The position numbers were made by a program, and so were the translations under genes. A stretch of 64,000 nt of DNA, from NCBI GenBank assembly GCA_964406945.1, contig CAYOTO010000014.1, forward strand, positions 10,965 through 74,964, given 5' to 3'. The notes beneath the pieces are model-generated. The model saw nothing but the letters and a program-made list of their open reading frames with translations. It had not been told where the DNA came from and did not search any database. Of the stretch, positions 48,755 through 57,205 are shown one piece after another (within the stretch, counting starts at the first letter, position 1; the number at the start of each line of letters is the position of its first letter). This DNA comes from UBA2266 sp964406945. Lineage in GTDB: Bacteria; Planctomycetota; Phycisphaerae; Sedimentisphaerales; Anaerobacaceae.

Positions 48755-51442
48755 CGCAGGAACCGATTTGAAAATCTGGACTATGACGGCAGGTGCTAAA
48801 CTTGCAGCCAGCACAAGCAGCCAGCCGCCCAGGCCGGGATTAACCAGTTCAAGAGGACCGGAAAGAAGCGGCACGTAGACAACCAGCAGAAGCAGAATCG
48901 AACAGAAGACAATCGCCAGCCACGCATACTTGTTCCGAACAACCTCGTTGTCGGTAATTGACGTTCCCCGGTCTCGCATATCGAACATATGCCACAACTG
49001 GGCGAATGCCAGCGTAAGGAACGAGATTGTGACCGCCTGCGGAACCGGCATTTGCCAGACTTTCAAAGCCACACCGAAAGCGGTCAGCACGGCGATCGTC
49101 AACATCAGCCCGTACACAGCGACCGCGCCCCAGTGCCGCATAGTCATTATCGGTTCACCCGGATCCCGCGGATTGCGGTTCATAATACCCTTATCCCCTT
49201 CTCCCGCTCCAAGCGCGAGCGCCGGAAATACGTCGGTAACGATATTCAAAAACAATATCTGCAACGCGGTAATAGGCATCGGGGCATTGACCAGCGATGC
49301 GATGAATACGATCATAACTTCGCTCACATTGCAACTGAGCAGATAGAGCACGAATTTGCGTATGTTGCCGAAAATCACCCGCCCCTGTTCGATGGCCGCC
49401 ACGATCGTCGAGAAAGCGTCGTCGCGGAGCACCATATCAGCCGCTTCCCTGGCAACCTGCGTGCCGCGCTGACCCATTGCGATGCCGATATCCGCTTTCT
49501 TCAGGGCCGGCGCATCATTTACGCCGTCTCCGGTCATCGCCACCACCGAACCGGCCTGCTGGTGAAGGTCTATGAGATCGAGTTTCTGCCTGGGGCTGAC
49601 TCTTGCGAATATCGAAGCATCGACAAAGCGCCGCCGCTGCTCGGGCGTAGCCTGCTCCACGGAAACCAGCTCCCTGCCCATAATAACCTCGTTCGAGGCA
49701 TCCGGCACCAGGGATACCGCCGCGGCGATACTGGCGGCCGTCTTGGGCTGATCGCCGGTAACCATGACCACCTTGATTCCCGCTTTGTGGCACGATTCGA
49801 CCGCACCTTTCACGTCCTCGCGCGGCGGATCCTGCATGGCGACCAGTCCCACCAGCGTCAGATCCAGGTACGGATCGGCTTCGACATTATCGACCGACTT
49901 GGCTCCGAGAGCCAGAATTCGCAATCCCTGCTCGGCCATCTTCATATTTTCCCCAAGCCATTTGCGTCGCCCGTCCTCATCAAGCGGCTCCAGCCCCTGG
50001 GCCGTCCTCACCTGCCTGCAATGGCCGATAACCGCCTCCGGAGCGCCCTTGACCGCCACCCTGAATTTTTCTCCGTCGGCGTGAAATGTCGCCATTATTT
50101 TGGAATCCGAATCGAAGGCGTCTTCGCGAACCTCGGGCAGCGTTTCGGCAAGGCCGGCTCTGGTAATGCCCGCCGCCAGGGCCGGAACGAGCAGAGCGAT
50201 CTCTACAGGATCCCCAACGCCGCCGGCATGATTTTCCTGGGATTTCGACAGTGAGGCATTGTTGCACAAGGTGCAGATCTCCAGTGCTTCGGTCAGCAGC
50301 GTATCGTCGGCCGGTGCGACCGGTCTGTCGGTCCTGTAGAAACCGCCACGGTCGGCCGCCGAACGGGCCCTGACGTCGACGGCCTCATCCGCCAGCAGAA
50401 AAGTGGTGACGGTCATACGATTCTGCGTCAGGGTTCCGGTCTTGTCCGTACAGATTACGTTGGTGCCGCCCAGAGTCTCCACCGCCGCAAGCCTGTTAAC
50501 CATCGCATTGCGCCGCGACATACGCAGCATCCCGCGGGCCAGCGCCATCGTGGCCACCACCGGCAAGCCTTCCGGAATCGCCGCCACCGCCAGAGCAATC
50601 GCCATCTCGATCATAAGTCCCACTTCTTTGCCCCTGAGGATGCCGGCCAGGGCCACAACTGCGATAATCACCAGCGTTACCCAAAGCAGTTTGTGGCCCA
50701 GCTTCTCGAGCCGCTTTTCCAGAGGTGTCGCAACCGCTTCGGCCTCGGCCACCATGGACGAAATCTTGCCCAGTTCGGTATTCATGCCCGTCGCAGTCAC
50801 AATGCCTTCGCCTGAGCCTCTCGTAACCGCCGTGCCCTTGAACATCATATTGGTCCGGTCGGCAAGTTCCACATCCGCCTCGACAGGTTCGGACTGTTTA
50901 CTCACCGGCACGGATTCGCCGGTCAGCATGGATTCGTCCACCTGCAGTTTCGAAGCGGTGCGAACCCTCATATCTGCGGCGACGATATCTCCTCCCTCGA
51001 TTACCACTATATCGCCCGGCACGAGCTGCACGGCCGGAATCTCGATAAGCGAACCGTCCCGCCTGACCCTCGCACTGGCCTTTTCCATTCTCCGCAGCGA
51101 CTCCATGGAGCGAACCGCCTTGACTTCCATGAAGAAGCCGATAGCCGTGTTAATCGTAATCACGATGCAGATTGCCACCGCGTCCATCCACTCCTGCTCT
51201 ACGAATGAAACCACCGCCGCCACGACCAGCAGCAGAACAATCAGGCTCTTGAATTGATTCACGAATATTTTGAAAGCGCTTTGCTGCTCGAATTCTCGCA
51301 GGGCATTTGGCCCGTATTCTTTTCTAAGCTGCCTGACCCGGCCGCTGCTGAGCCCCTTTTCCACCGAAATGCCCATCTGCTTAGATATCGCCTCAACCGA
51401 ATCAGCCCACGGTCGCCGCATCGCGTCATCATTTGTCTGCAT
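48740..51442 (-). CDS. P2A-type Ca2+-transporting P-type ATPase
   Basis: 900 residues. Phosphorylation motif DKTGTLTQ (D333), actuator TGES (174-177) and hinge GDGVNDAPALKKAD are all intact. Ca2+-site residues match SERCA/PMR1: PEGLP in segment M4 (290-294), N and E in SCNVSEVM (M5), N and D in NIVTDVFPALALG (M6). It should pump Ca2+ out of the cytoplasm. Possible starts exist at 51514 (TTG), 51460 and 51442. I chose 51442 since AAAGGA lies seven bases before it. It converges on the GH78 gene. Confidence 0.88.
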   Translation of the reverse strand: MQTNDDAMRRPWADSVEAISKQMGISVEKGLSSGRVRQLRKEYGPNALREFEQQSAFKIFVNQFKSLIVLLLVVAAVVSFVEQEWMDAVAICIVITINTAIGFFMEVKAVRSMESLRRMEKASARVRRDGSLIEIPAVQLVPGDIVVIEGGDIVAADMRVRTASKLQVDESMLTGESVPVSKQSEPVEADVELADRTNMMFKGTAVTRGSGEGIVTATGMNTELGKISSMVAEAEAVATPLEKRLEKLGHKLLWVTLVIIAVVALAGILRGKEVGLMIEMAIALAVAAIPEGLPVVATMALARGMLRMSRRNAMVNRLAAVETLGGTNVICTDKTGTLTQNRMTVTTFLLADEAVDVRARSAADRGGFYRTDRPVAPADDTLLTEALEICTLCNNASLSKSQENHAGGVGDPVEIALLVPALAAGITRAGLAETLPEVREDAFDSDSKIMATFHADGEKFRVAVKGAPEAVIGHCRQVRTAQGLEPLDEDGRRKWLGENMKMAEQGLRILALGAKSVDNVEADPYLDLTLVGLVAMQDPPREDVKGAVESCHKAGIKVVMVTGDQPKTAASIAAAVSLVPDASNEVIMGRELVSVEQATPEQRRRFVDASIFARVSPRQKLDLIDLHQQAGSVVAMTGDGVNDAPALKKADIGIAMGQRGTQVAREAADMVLRDDAFSTIVAAIEQGRVIFGNIRKFVLYLLSCNVSEVMIVFIASLVNAPMPITALQILFLNIVTDVFPALALGAGEGDKGIMNRNPRDPGEPIMTMRHWGAVAVYGLMLTIAVLTAFGVALKVWQMPVPQAVTISFLTLAFAQLWHMFDMRDRGTSITDNEVVRNKYAWLAIVFCSILLLLVVYVPLLSGPLELVNPGLGGWLLVLAASLAPAVIVQIFKSVPAKKSA

Positions 51443-51526
51443 CTGAATGTCCTTTCTCATATACCGTCTGCTCTCCGGACCCTCGACCCGGCTTGGGAAT
51501 CTGCGGTCACGCAAAAACCATGCAAT

Positions 51527-51555
51527 CTAATAACATATACGCCCCGCATTGTCAA
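51527..51555 (-). promoter_or_regulatory. Promoter of the P-type ATPase gene
   Basis: On the minus strand a perfect TTGACA is followed after 17 bases by TATTAG. Transcription would start near 51520, about 78 bases before the chosen ATG. Confidence 0.5.
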
Positions 51556-51640
51556 AAATCGCCTTTTTTGCGGCCGCACTTTCAATACCGGACAAAATCA
51601 TTGAAAAAGCACGCTTCTTGGGAAGGAATCCTTCTTGAAC

Positions 51641-52033
51641 ATGCAGAACAGCCGCTGTCGGTTCAACAACGCCGGAATAAAAGAGAACATCTGTTCCACA
51701 AACACTTCTGTCGGCATTAAATGGCCCGGAATAAGTTTGACGGGAGCCAAAACTAAAGTCAGCGTTGAGAATAACGAATGCAACGGAAACTATCCTTCGG
51801 GCATAGAATTTCGCGACGGTGCGGGGGGAAATGCAACCGGGAACACCTGCAGCGATCACGCCTGGAGCAAAATAGCCGTTCGAGGTGAAGGCACCGACCC
51901 TATTGTTTTCAACAACAGGTGCAGCAACAACGGGGCCTGGGGCATAATAAGCTGGGCCGGCGCCGACCCGCTGATCGGCAGGGGCAACACCGGCGAAGAC
52001 AACTATCGGAAGCTCATTATGCAAAGAGAATAG
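51641..52033 (+). pseudogene. Fragment of a right-handed beta-helix repeat protein
   Basis: The frame of about 130 residues carries beta-helix repeat units, seen as SVENNECNGNYPSGIEFRDG, ATGNTCSDHAWSKIAVRGEG and VFNNRCSNNGAWGIISWAGA. Full proteins of this kind have several hundred residues and a signal peptide; both are missing here. AAGGAA occurs upstream, so weak expression as a small protein is possible. Most likely it is the 3' remnant of a larger gene. Confidence 0.5.
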
Positions 52034-52079
52034 CACGCCGGGGGCCACAAAGGGCAAAGGCGAGCAAATCCGAATTCTA

Positions 52080-52108
52080 TTGACGCAAGGCCTCATTCCT
52101 GGTAGACT
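52080..52108 (+). promoter_or_regulatory. Promoter of the Ycf46/Ycf35 operon
   Basis: TTGACG is followed after 17 bases by TAGACT. Transcription would start near 52115, about 55 bases before the ATG at 52170. All nine following genes are nearly gapless, so it can drive the whole block to 59049. Confidence 0.5.
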
Positions 52109-52169
52109 GATTTCAGCTCGTTTCGACCAGGGATAAAACTGAAGCTTTAGAGAATGGGAGGTTGCTGTC

Positions 52170-52835
52170 ATGGCTCAGTTCGACGGGCGGGTTCAGATGA
52201 GTGTTCCCTCACCCAAAAGGCTTTTTACGCCCGCGGTCACCGCTGTAATTGTACTCATGGTCACGGGTTTTGCTCTCCTGTCGCATGCGCCTAACTTCAC
52301 CGTGAAGTGGCTTGCTCTAAGCGCAGACGGCGTGTTGCAGGGCAGAGTCTGGCAACTGCTCACATACACTTTCGTCAGCAATCCCGGCCCTCTTGTCTTC
52401 AACGCACTGCTCGTACTCTTTGTAGGCAGCAGCGTCGAGCGTGAATGGGGTACGGGCCAGTTTGCGCTTCTCTGGCTTGTTGTCGCCGTCACGTGCGGAG
52501 CTGTCTGGATGATCGTGGACCTCCTTGTCGAAGGATCTCTTGTCGGCACGGATGCTTCGGCCTGCTGCTTCGGACTCATCGCCGTATTCGGTATCCTCTT
52601 CAGAGGCCGGTACTTTCTCGCAATGTTCTGGACGATCAAAGCTCAACATATCTCCTGGGGCCTCATAGCAATAGGCCTGGTCCTGGGCATCCAGAATCTG
52701 ATCACGTGGATATGGGTCGGTGGCGCTGCCGTCGGCTACGCATACGCAAGCTTTCGAGCAATTATCGCCTCGTCCGGAACGGCTGGGCCGGTCTCCTCAG
52801 ACGGCAGAGGCGGCGGCTTCGTCGATATCGACTAA
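52170..52835 (+). CDS. Rhomboid-like membrane protein, probably proteolytically inactive
   Basis: 221 residues with about six membrane segments in rhomboid order. The early loop carries GRVWQLLTYTFVSNP, the usual rhomboid L1 run. The active-site G-x-S-G is replaced by DASA around S130. The catalytic His that should stand two residues before the last-helix GG is Trp182 (IWVGGAAVGY). It therefore looks like a pseudo-rhomboid, which bind rather than cut membrane proteins. GGGAGG stands eight bases before the ATG. It is the first gene of the Ycf46/Ycf35 operon. Confidence 0.75.
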   Translation: MAQFDGRVQMSVPSPKRLFTPAVTAVIVLMVTGFALLSHAPNFTVKWLALSADGVLQGRVWQLLTYTFVSNPGPLVFNALLVLFVGSSVEREWGTGQFALLWLVVAVTCGAVWMIVDLLVEGSLVGTDASACCFGLIAVFGILFRGRYFLAMFWTIKAQHISWGLIAIGLVLGIQNLITWIWVGGAAVGYAYASFRAIIASSGTAGPVSSDGRGGGFVDID

Positions 52836-52836
52836 C

Positions 52837-53667
52837 ATGAATCCTTCAGCCCACAAAGACGCAGCCAGCAGGGCCGAACAGGCCGCGGAACTTCTCCGCG
52901 AATGTACTCTGTGCCATCGCAAATGCCGCGTGAATCGTCTCGATGGTCAGAAGGGCTACTGCCGGCTCGAGGCAACTTCCCGCTGTTTTCGCGAAATGAT
53001 CCACAACGGCGAGGAGAGTGAACTGATCCCTTCGCACCAGGTGTACTTCGCCGGCTGCAATCTGAGATGCGAATTCTGCAGCGTAGCAGAATGGAACGAG
53101 CAACCCGAAGCCGCCGAACCGGTCAAGTATGAACAACTACAGCGGACAATCAAACTGCGACGCAAACGGGGTGCCAAGACCCTGAACCTGCTGGGCGGCG
53201 AGCCCACTGTCAGCCTTCCCGGCGTACTGAGACTTTTAAGCCGTCTGGACGCCGACACCAGAGTCGTGCTTAACTCAAACATGTTCTATAGTGATCAGAC
53301 CGACGATCTTCTGACGGGCCTGGTCGACGTCTATCTGGCGGATTTTAAGTGCGGCAACAGCGATTGTGCGGCAGACCTTCTTGACGCCGGCGAATATGTA
53401 CCCGTCGTAAAAAACAATATATTACGTGCGGCCGCGAAAGCAGACCTGATTGTGCGCCATACGATACTGCCCGGCCACGGAAAATGCTGTGTGGAACCGC
53501 TCCTCCGATGGCTCGCGGACAAACTGCCGCAGGCAAAAGTGAGCCTTCGAACCGATTACATCCCCCCTGCCGAGGCCCAATTCGCCCCTGCCGGCTACCC
53601 GCAGCCCGGCGATATGACCGAGGCCGAGGAACTTGCCCGGCGATTCAATCTCAACTTGATAAAATGA
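52837..53667 (+). CDS. PflX-like radical SAM enzyme
   Basis: 276 residues. The radical SAM cluster is C74-N-L-R-C78-E-F-C81; an N-terminal Cys-rich stretch with C23, C26, C30 and C42 (ECTLCHRKCR then GYC) is typical of PflX-type activating-enzyme relatives, as is LLGGEPTVSLPG. It should cleave S-adenosylmethionine to a 5'-deoxyadenosyl radical. No glycyl-radical enzyme is encoded nearby, so its target is unknown. The gene starts one base after the rhomboid-like gene. An earlier in-frame start inside that gene lacks a ribosome site. Confidence 0.8.
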   Translation: MNPSAHKDAASRAEQAAELLRECTLCHRKCRVNRLDGQKGYCRLEATSRCFREMIHNGEESELIPSHQVYFAGCNLRCEFCSVAEWNEQPEAAEPVKYEQLQRTIKLRRKRGAKTLNLLGGEPTVSLPGVLRLLSRLDADTRVVLNSNMFYSDQTDDLLTGLVDVYLADFKCGNSDCAADLLDAGEYVPVVKNNILRAAAKADLIVRHTILPGHGKCCVEPLLRWLADKLPQAKVSLRTDYIPPAEAQFAPAGYPQPGDMTEAEELARRFNLNLIK

Positions 53668-53882
53668 AGAAGAAGCCTTACAAACGAAACCCCGGCGATT
53701 ATGAGATACGCATTCTGCCCGACGGCCGAATGGTCATGATCGCACCGGATGAAGATTTGATCGAAATAGCCAGAGGCCTTGAGTCCGCAAACGAGGCTTT
53801 GCAGCAGCACACGAAGGAAGAACCGAATGTCGGAACAACAGACAAGCAAACCGGTAAGACAGGGACCGACCAGACAGCCTGA
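53664..53882 (+). CDS. Small protein of the Ycf46 operon, unknown function
   Basis: 72 residues, hydrophilic. The N-terminal half (YKRNPGDYEIRILPDGRMVM) looks folded, the C-terminal half is Thr/Lys/Gln-rich and probably disordered. Its ATG overlaps the radical SAM stop by four bases, while its 3' end overlaps the AAA ATPase gene by 56 bases in another frame. I do not recognise the family. Confidence 0.6.
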   Translation: MKKKPYKRNPGDYEIRILPDGRMVMIAPDEDLIEIARGLESANEALQQHTKEEPNVGTTDKQTGKTGTDQTA

Positions 53883-55473
53883 ATCACGCCAGATGAGCGA
53901 ACTGGAAGTGCTCGTCCGGGCCAGATACCCGCTGCTCTACGTCATGAGCTGGGAAGAGCAGAGGCTCGTTCGGCACGTCCTGCAGATCGCTTCGCGACTG
54001 GGCAAGAAAGTCTACGAGTGGTCCATAACCACCGGACTGATCCCGGCCGGCACATCCGTTCAACTCAAAAAAAGCAAGAACGCCGACACTCAGGACCCTC
54101 TGGTCGCCCTGGACAAAGTCATTGAAGACACCGAACCGGCTCTCTATGTCTTCAAGGACTTCCACCCCTTCCTCAAGTGCAGCAACATGGCGATAATCCG
54201 CAGGCTGCGTGACGTCGCTGCGTCGATGCAGAATACGTACAAGACCATAATCATCGTCAGCCCAATGTTCGAATTGCCGCCCGATCTGGAAAAAGACCTG
54301 ACCGTCGTCGATTTCGGTCTGCCTCGCGAGCCGGAATTCTCAAATCTGCTCACGCGGATAATCGAGGAGGTCAAGGAGAACCCTAAACTGAATGTTCAGA
54401 TTGCCCCAAAGACCAGAGAGCGGATCGTGCATGCCCTGCTCGGTCTGACTCTGTCCGAAGCCGAAAACGTGCTGGCCAAATCACTGGTGACCCATCGGGG
54501 TCTGGGTGAAAAGAGCCTTTCCGTTATCCACAGTGAAAAACAGCAGATCATCCGCAAGAGCGGCCTGCTGGAATACTATAAAGCAACAGAGAACATGAAT
54601 TATGTCGGCGGCCTCGACTCCCTTAAAAGCTGGCTTCTGAAGCGATCAATCGCCTTCTCCGACAGGGCCCGAAGATTCGGCCTGCCCGCCCCCAAGGGTA
54701 TATTGCTGCTGGGAGTTCAGGGCTGCGGAAAAAGTCTCATGGCCAAGACCGTCAGCAACACATGGCAACTGCCCCTGCTGCGTTTCGACGTGGGCAGAGT
54801 ATTCGGCAGTCTCGTCGGCTCATCCGAACAGAATATACGTCGCGCGATGCAGGTGGCCGAATCCGTCGCACCGGTGGTCCTCTGGATCGACGAGATAGAC
54901 AAGGCCTTCCGGGCTTCGCGCGGCTCGGCAAGTTCCGACGGCGGCACCAGTGCACGAGTATTCGGAACCTTTCTCACCTGGCTCAGCGAAAAACAGGATC
55001 CGGTATTCGTCGTCGCAACAGCAAATGACGTCACCATGCTGCCGCCCGAACTGTTGCGAAAAGGCCGCTTTGATGAGATATTCTTCGTCGATTTGCCGAC
55101 CGCCGCCGAGCGCAGGGAAATCTTCCGCATCCACCTCGCCAGGCGCAGACTCGATGCGGCCGCGTTCGATCTCGACGCCCTTGCACAGGCATCCCTGGGT
55201 TACAGCGGCGCTGAAATTGAGGAATCGATAGTAAGCGCACTGTTCGACGCGTTCTACCATCGCTCGAAGCTCACCACGCTCGGCCTGGTCGAGAGCATCC
55301 GTCAGGCGGTTCCACTGTCCAAGACTATGAGCGAAGACGTCGACGGCCTGCGCCAGTGGGCAGAGGCCAGGGCGCGACCGGCCACCACACCCGCACCAAT
55401 GGCGGTCCCCGACGCTGTTTCCAGATCAAACTCAACCGAACAGAACAACAGTCCCGACCGAGATAAGGAGTAA
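53827..55473 (+). CDS. Ycf46-like AAA+ ATPase
   Basis: 548 residues. An N-terminal domain of about 250 residues (ELEVLVRARYPLLYVMSWEE) precedes the AAA domain, with Walker A GVQGCGKS (296-303), Walker B VVLWIDEID (350-358), sensor ATAN (397-400) and arginine finger LRKGRFDEI. This is the layout of Ycf46, known from cyanobacteria and red-algal plastids. The ATG at 53827 has GAAGGAAG six bases upstream. The next candidate at 53893 has none, so the 56-base overlap with the small gene is accepted. It is followed in three bases by the Ycf35-like gene. Confidence 0.85.
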   Translation: MSEQQTSKPVRQGPTRQPESRQMSELEVLVRARYPLLYVMSWEEQRLVRHVLQIASRLGKKVYEWSITTGLIPAGTSVQLKKSKNADTQDPLVALDKVIEDTEPALYVFKDFHPFLKCSNMAIIRRLRDVAASMQNTYKTIIIVSPMFELPPDLEKDLTVVDFGLPREPEFSNLLTRIIEEVKENPKLNVQIAPKTRERIVHALLGLTLSEAENVLAKSLVTHRGLGEKSLSVIHSEKQQIIRKSGLLEYYKATENMNYVGGLDSLKSWLLKRSIAFSDRARRFGLPAPKGILLLGVQGCGKSLMAKTVSNTWQLPLLRFDVGRVFGSLVGSSEQNIRRAMQVAESVAPVVLWIDEIDKAFRASRGSASSDGGTSARVFGTFLTWLSEKQDPVFVVATANDVTMLPPELLRKGRFDEIFFVDLPTAAERREIFRIHLARRRLDAAAFDLDALAQASLGYSGAEIEESIVSALFDAFYHRSKLTTLGLVESIRQAVPLSKTMSEDVDGLRQWAEARARPATTPAPMAVPDAVSRSNSTEQNNSPDRDKE

Positions 55474-55476
55474 GCC

Positions 55477-55953
55477 ATGAGCACAGTATTGATACTGACG
55501 CCGATTGTAATCGGAGGCTGGCCGGCGATAACCGCCGCGGCCGCGGGAGCCGCCTCGGCGCTCGGGCTTGTCGTCAAACACAGCGTCTCCGAAGCCGTTG
55601 CCGAACACAACGCCAATGAAAACGTGGAAAACGAGGTTGAAATGGAGTTGGCCGAGAGCCAGGTCATAGCCCAGAACCTTTCCACCGATCAGGAGATTGT
55701 CCTGACGAAAGACGACGTTGAGCTGCGGGTCCGACGGGATGAGCGAGGCAGATGCAGCGTCTGCGCAAAAGGCAAGAACCGCAGCAAAGCCGAACTGACC
55801 GAAGTCGCCGAACGCTTCACGCAGAAAATGACCCAGTGCTTCGTCTACAACAAGGTCGCCACCGAACTCAAGAGCAAAGGCTTCAAGACCGTCAACGAAG
55901 AAGTCATGGGAGATGACAGCATCCGAATTAACGTCAGAAGATTTGTGGATTGA
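55477..55953 (+). CDS. DUF1257 / Ycf35-like protein
   Basis: 158 residues. A short hydrophobic N-terminus (IVIGGWPAITAAAAGAASAL) is followed by a charged helix and a C-terminal domain with DQEIVLTKDDVELRVRRDE and GRCSVCAKGKNR. The overall pattern fits DUF1257 (Ycf35-like), a family found with the Ycf46 type in plastids and cyanobacteria. Biochemical function unknown. The two-Cys motif CSVC may bind metal. Confidence 0.65.
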   Translation: MSTVLILTPIVIGGWPAITAAAAGAASALGLVVKHSVSEAVAEHNANENVENEVEMELAESQVIAQNLSTDQEIVLTKDDVELRVRRDERGRCSVCAKGKNRSKAELTEVAERFTQKMTQCFVYNKVATELKSKGFKTVNEEVMGDDSIRINVRRFVD

Positions 55954-55957
55954 CATA

Positions 55958-56167
55958 ATGGCACAGCACGAAGTCGAGATCACCATATCCAGGGCAGGCG
56001 AAGTCAAGGTCCACGTCAAAGGCGCCAAGGGCAAGGCATGCACCGAATACGCCGAATGGCTGGCCGAAATAGTGGGCAAGGTCAAAGATCAGCAGCTCAC
56101 AAGCGAGTACTACGAGCCAGAGACCAAAGCCGCAATCGAGCTGCGCCAGGAACTCAGAGACGATTAG
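55958..56167 (+). CDS. DUF2997-like small protein
   Basis: 69 residues. The pattern HEVEITISRAGEVKVHVKGA followed by CTEYAEWLAEIVG fits DUF2997, a small family that occurs beside DUF1257 genes. The frame opens further upstream, but the ATG at 55958 follows the previous stop by four bases and starts the conserved part. Function unknown; probably works with the Ycf35-like protein. Confidence 0.65.
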   Translation: MAQHEVEITISRAGEVKVHVKGAKGKACTEYAEWLAEIVGKVKDQQLTSEYYEPETKAAIELRQELRDD

Positions 56168-56176
56168 CCCAGACCG

Positions 56177-57205
56177 ATGCAGTGCCAGCGATGCAGCTTC
56201 GAAAACATGCCCGGCCAGGACCGCTGTTTCAAATGCGGCTCCATACTCGAGGACCCGGCAAATACCGTTACCGAGATATATCCGCCCCGCATGCCGGGCT
56301 GGAAAAGACCGATCCGCACCCTCCACCGAATCACCCGCCTGAATCGTTTCACCCCTGTTGATTCAATCAGAGCAAAAACACGAAGCTGGTTTCGCCCGGG
56401 TTCATCAGAATTGCTTCTGGGCCTGGTTCTCTCACTTGTTCCCGGCCTTGCCCATCTGCTGCAAGGCAAATTTAAAAAGGTCGCCCCTTTTTTGCCGGTG
56501 TGGATTGCAGTCCTGGCCGGAGCCGTCTATCTTTACGGAACCGAGGTCGGCATGCTTCTGTTCGGTTTCTCGATAGCAATCCACGCATGGATCATGATAT
56601 CGCACAGCCTGATCGACGCCTTGCGAAGCATAGGCGAAAGAATCGTCGCCACCGTATTGATCCTGCTGGCTTTGGCTCTGATCTATCGAACAGTGCCCCG
56701 CATCCTAATCCCCGGCTTCACGGGCCGCCACACCCCCATTGCCGCTCCCGCCCACAATATCGAAGCCGGAGACTATTTTCTGGCCCGTAGAATCGCCGAT
56801 CCGAACGAACTGGCCCGCGGTTCAATGCTGCTTGCCCGTTTCGCTCGACTGACCGTTGATCGCTCGGTAGGGATAAACCGGGGTCAATTACCATCGGTGG
56901 GGCAACTGGTGGGTTTTCCCGGCGAGACCGTTGTAATCGGACGCGATCTCTTCGTTGTAAACGGCAAACCGCTGGATCCGAATGAATTCCCGGTCCCCCG
57001 ATGGTTGAACGGAAGGGTCGCTTCTGTTACAATACCGGAAGGATCGTACTTCCTCAGTTCCGCTTACAGTCTCAGTCGTCAGATACCACTGAGAGAAGAA
57101 TTGATAGCGGCAATGCTCATCATTGAAGAAAAGGACATCGAAGCCCGAGCCTTTATGATCTGGCTGCCGATTTCGCGAAGGGGTTTCCTGAAAGATTTCG
57201 ACTAA
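56177..57205 (+). CDS. Zinc-ribbon membrane protein with a signal-peptidase-like domain, probably inactive
   Basis: 342 residues. The N-terminus is a zinc ribbon with C3-x2-C6 and C17-x2-C20. About four membrane segments lie at 78-172. The C-terminal part (190-342) follows signal peptidase I: GDYFLARR, then QLVGFPGETVVIGRDLFVVN, then VTIPEGSYFLSS. In the S-M-x-P-T-L-x2-G-D box the Ser position is Ala190, and the Lys position before VGFPGE is Gly242. Both catalytic residues thus seem lost. Its stop overlaps the next start by one base. Confidence 0.65.
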   Translation: MQCQRCSFENMPGQDRCFKCGSILEDPANTVTEIYPPRMPGWKRPIRTLHRITRLNRFTPVDSIRAKTRSWFRPGSSELLLGLVLSLVPGLAHLLQGKFKKVAPFLPVWIAVLAGAVYLYGTEVGMLLFGFSIAIHAWIMISHSLIDALRSIGERIVATVLILLALALIYRTVPRILIPGFTGRHTPIAAPAHNIEAGDYFLARRIADPNELARGSMLLARFARLTVDRSVGINRGQLPSVGQLVGFPGETVVIGRDLFVVNGKPLDPNEFPVPRWLNGRVASVTIPEGSYFLSSAYSLSRQIPLREELIAAMLIIEEKDIEARAFMIWLPISRRGFLKDFD

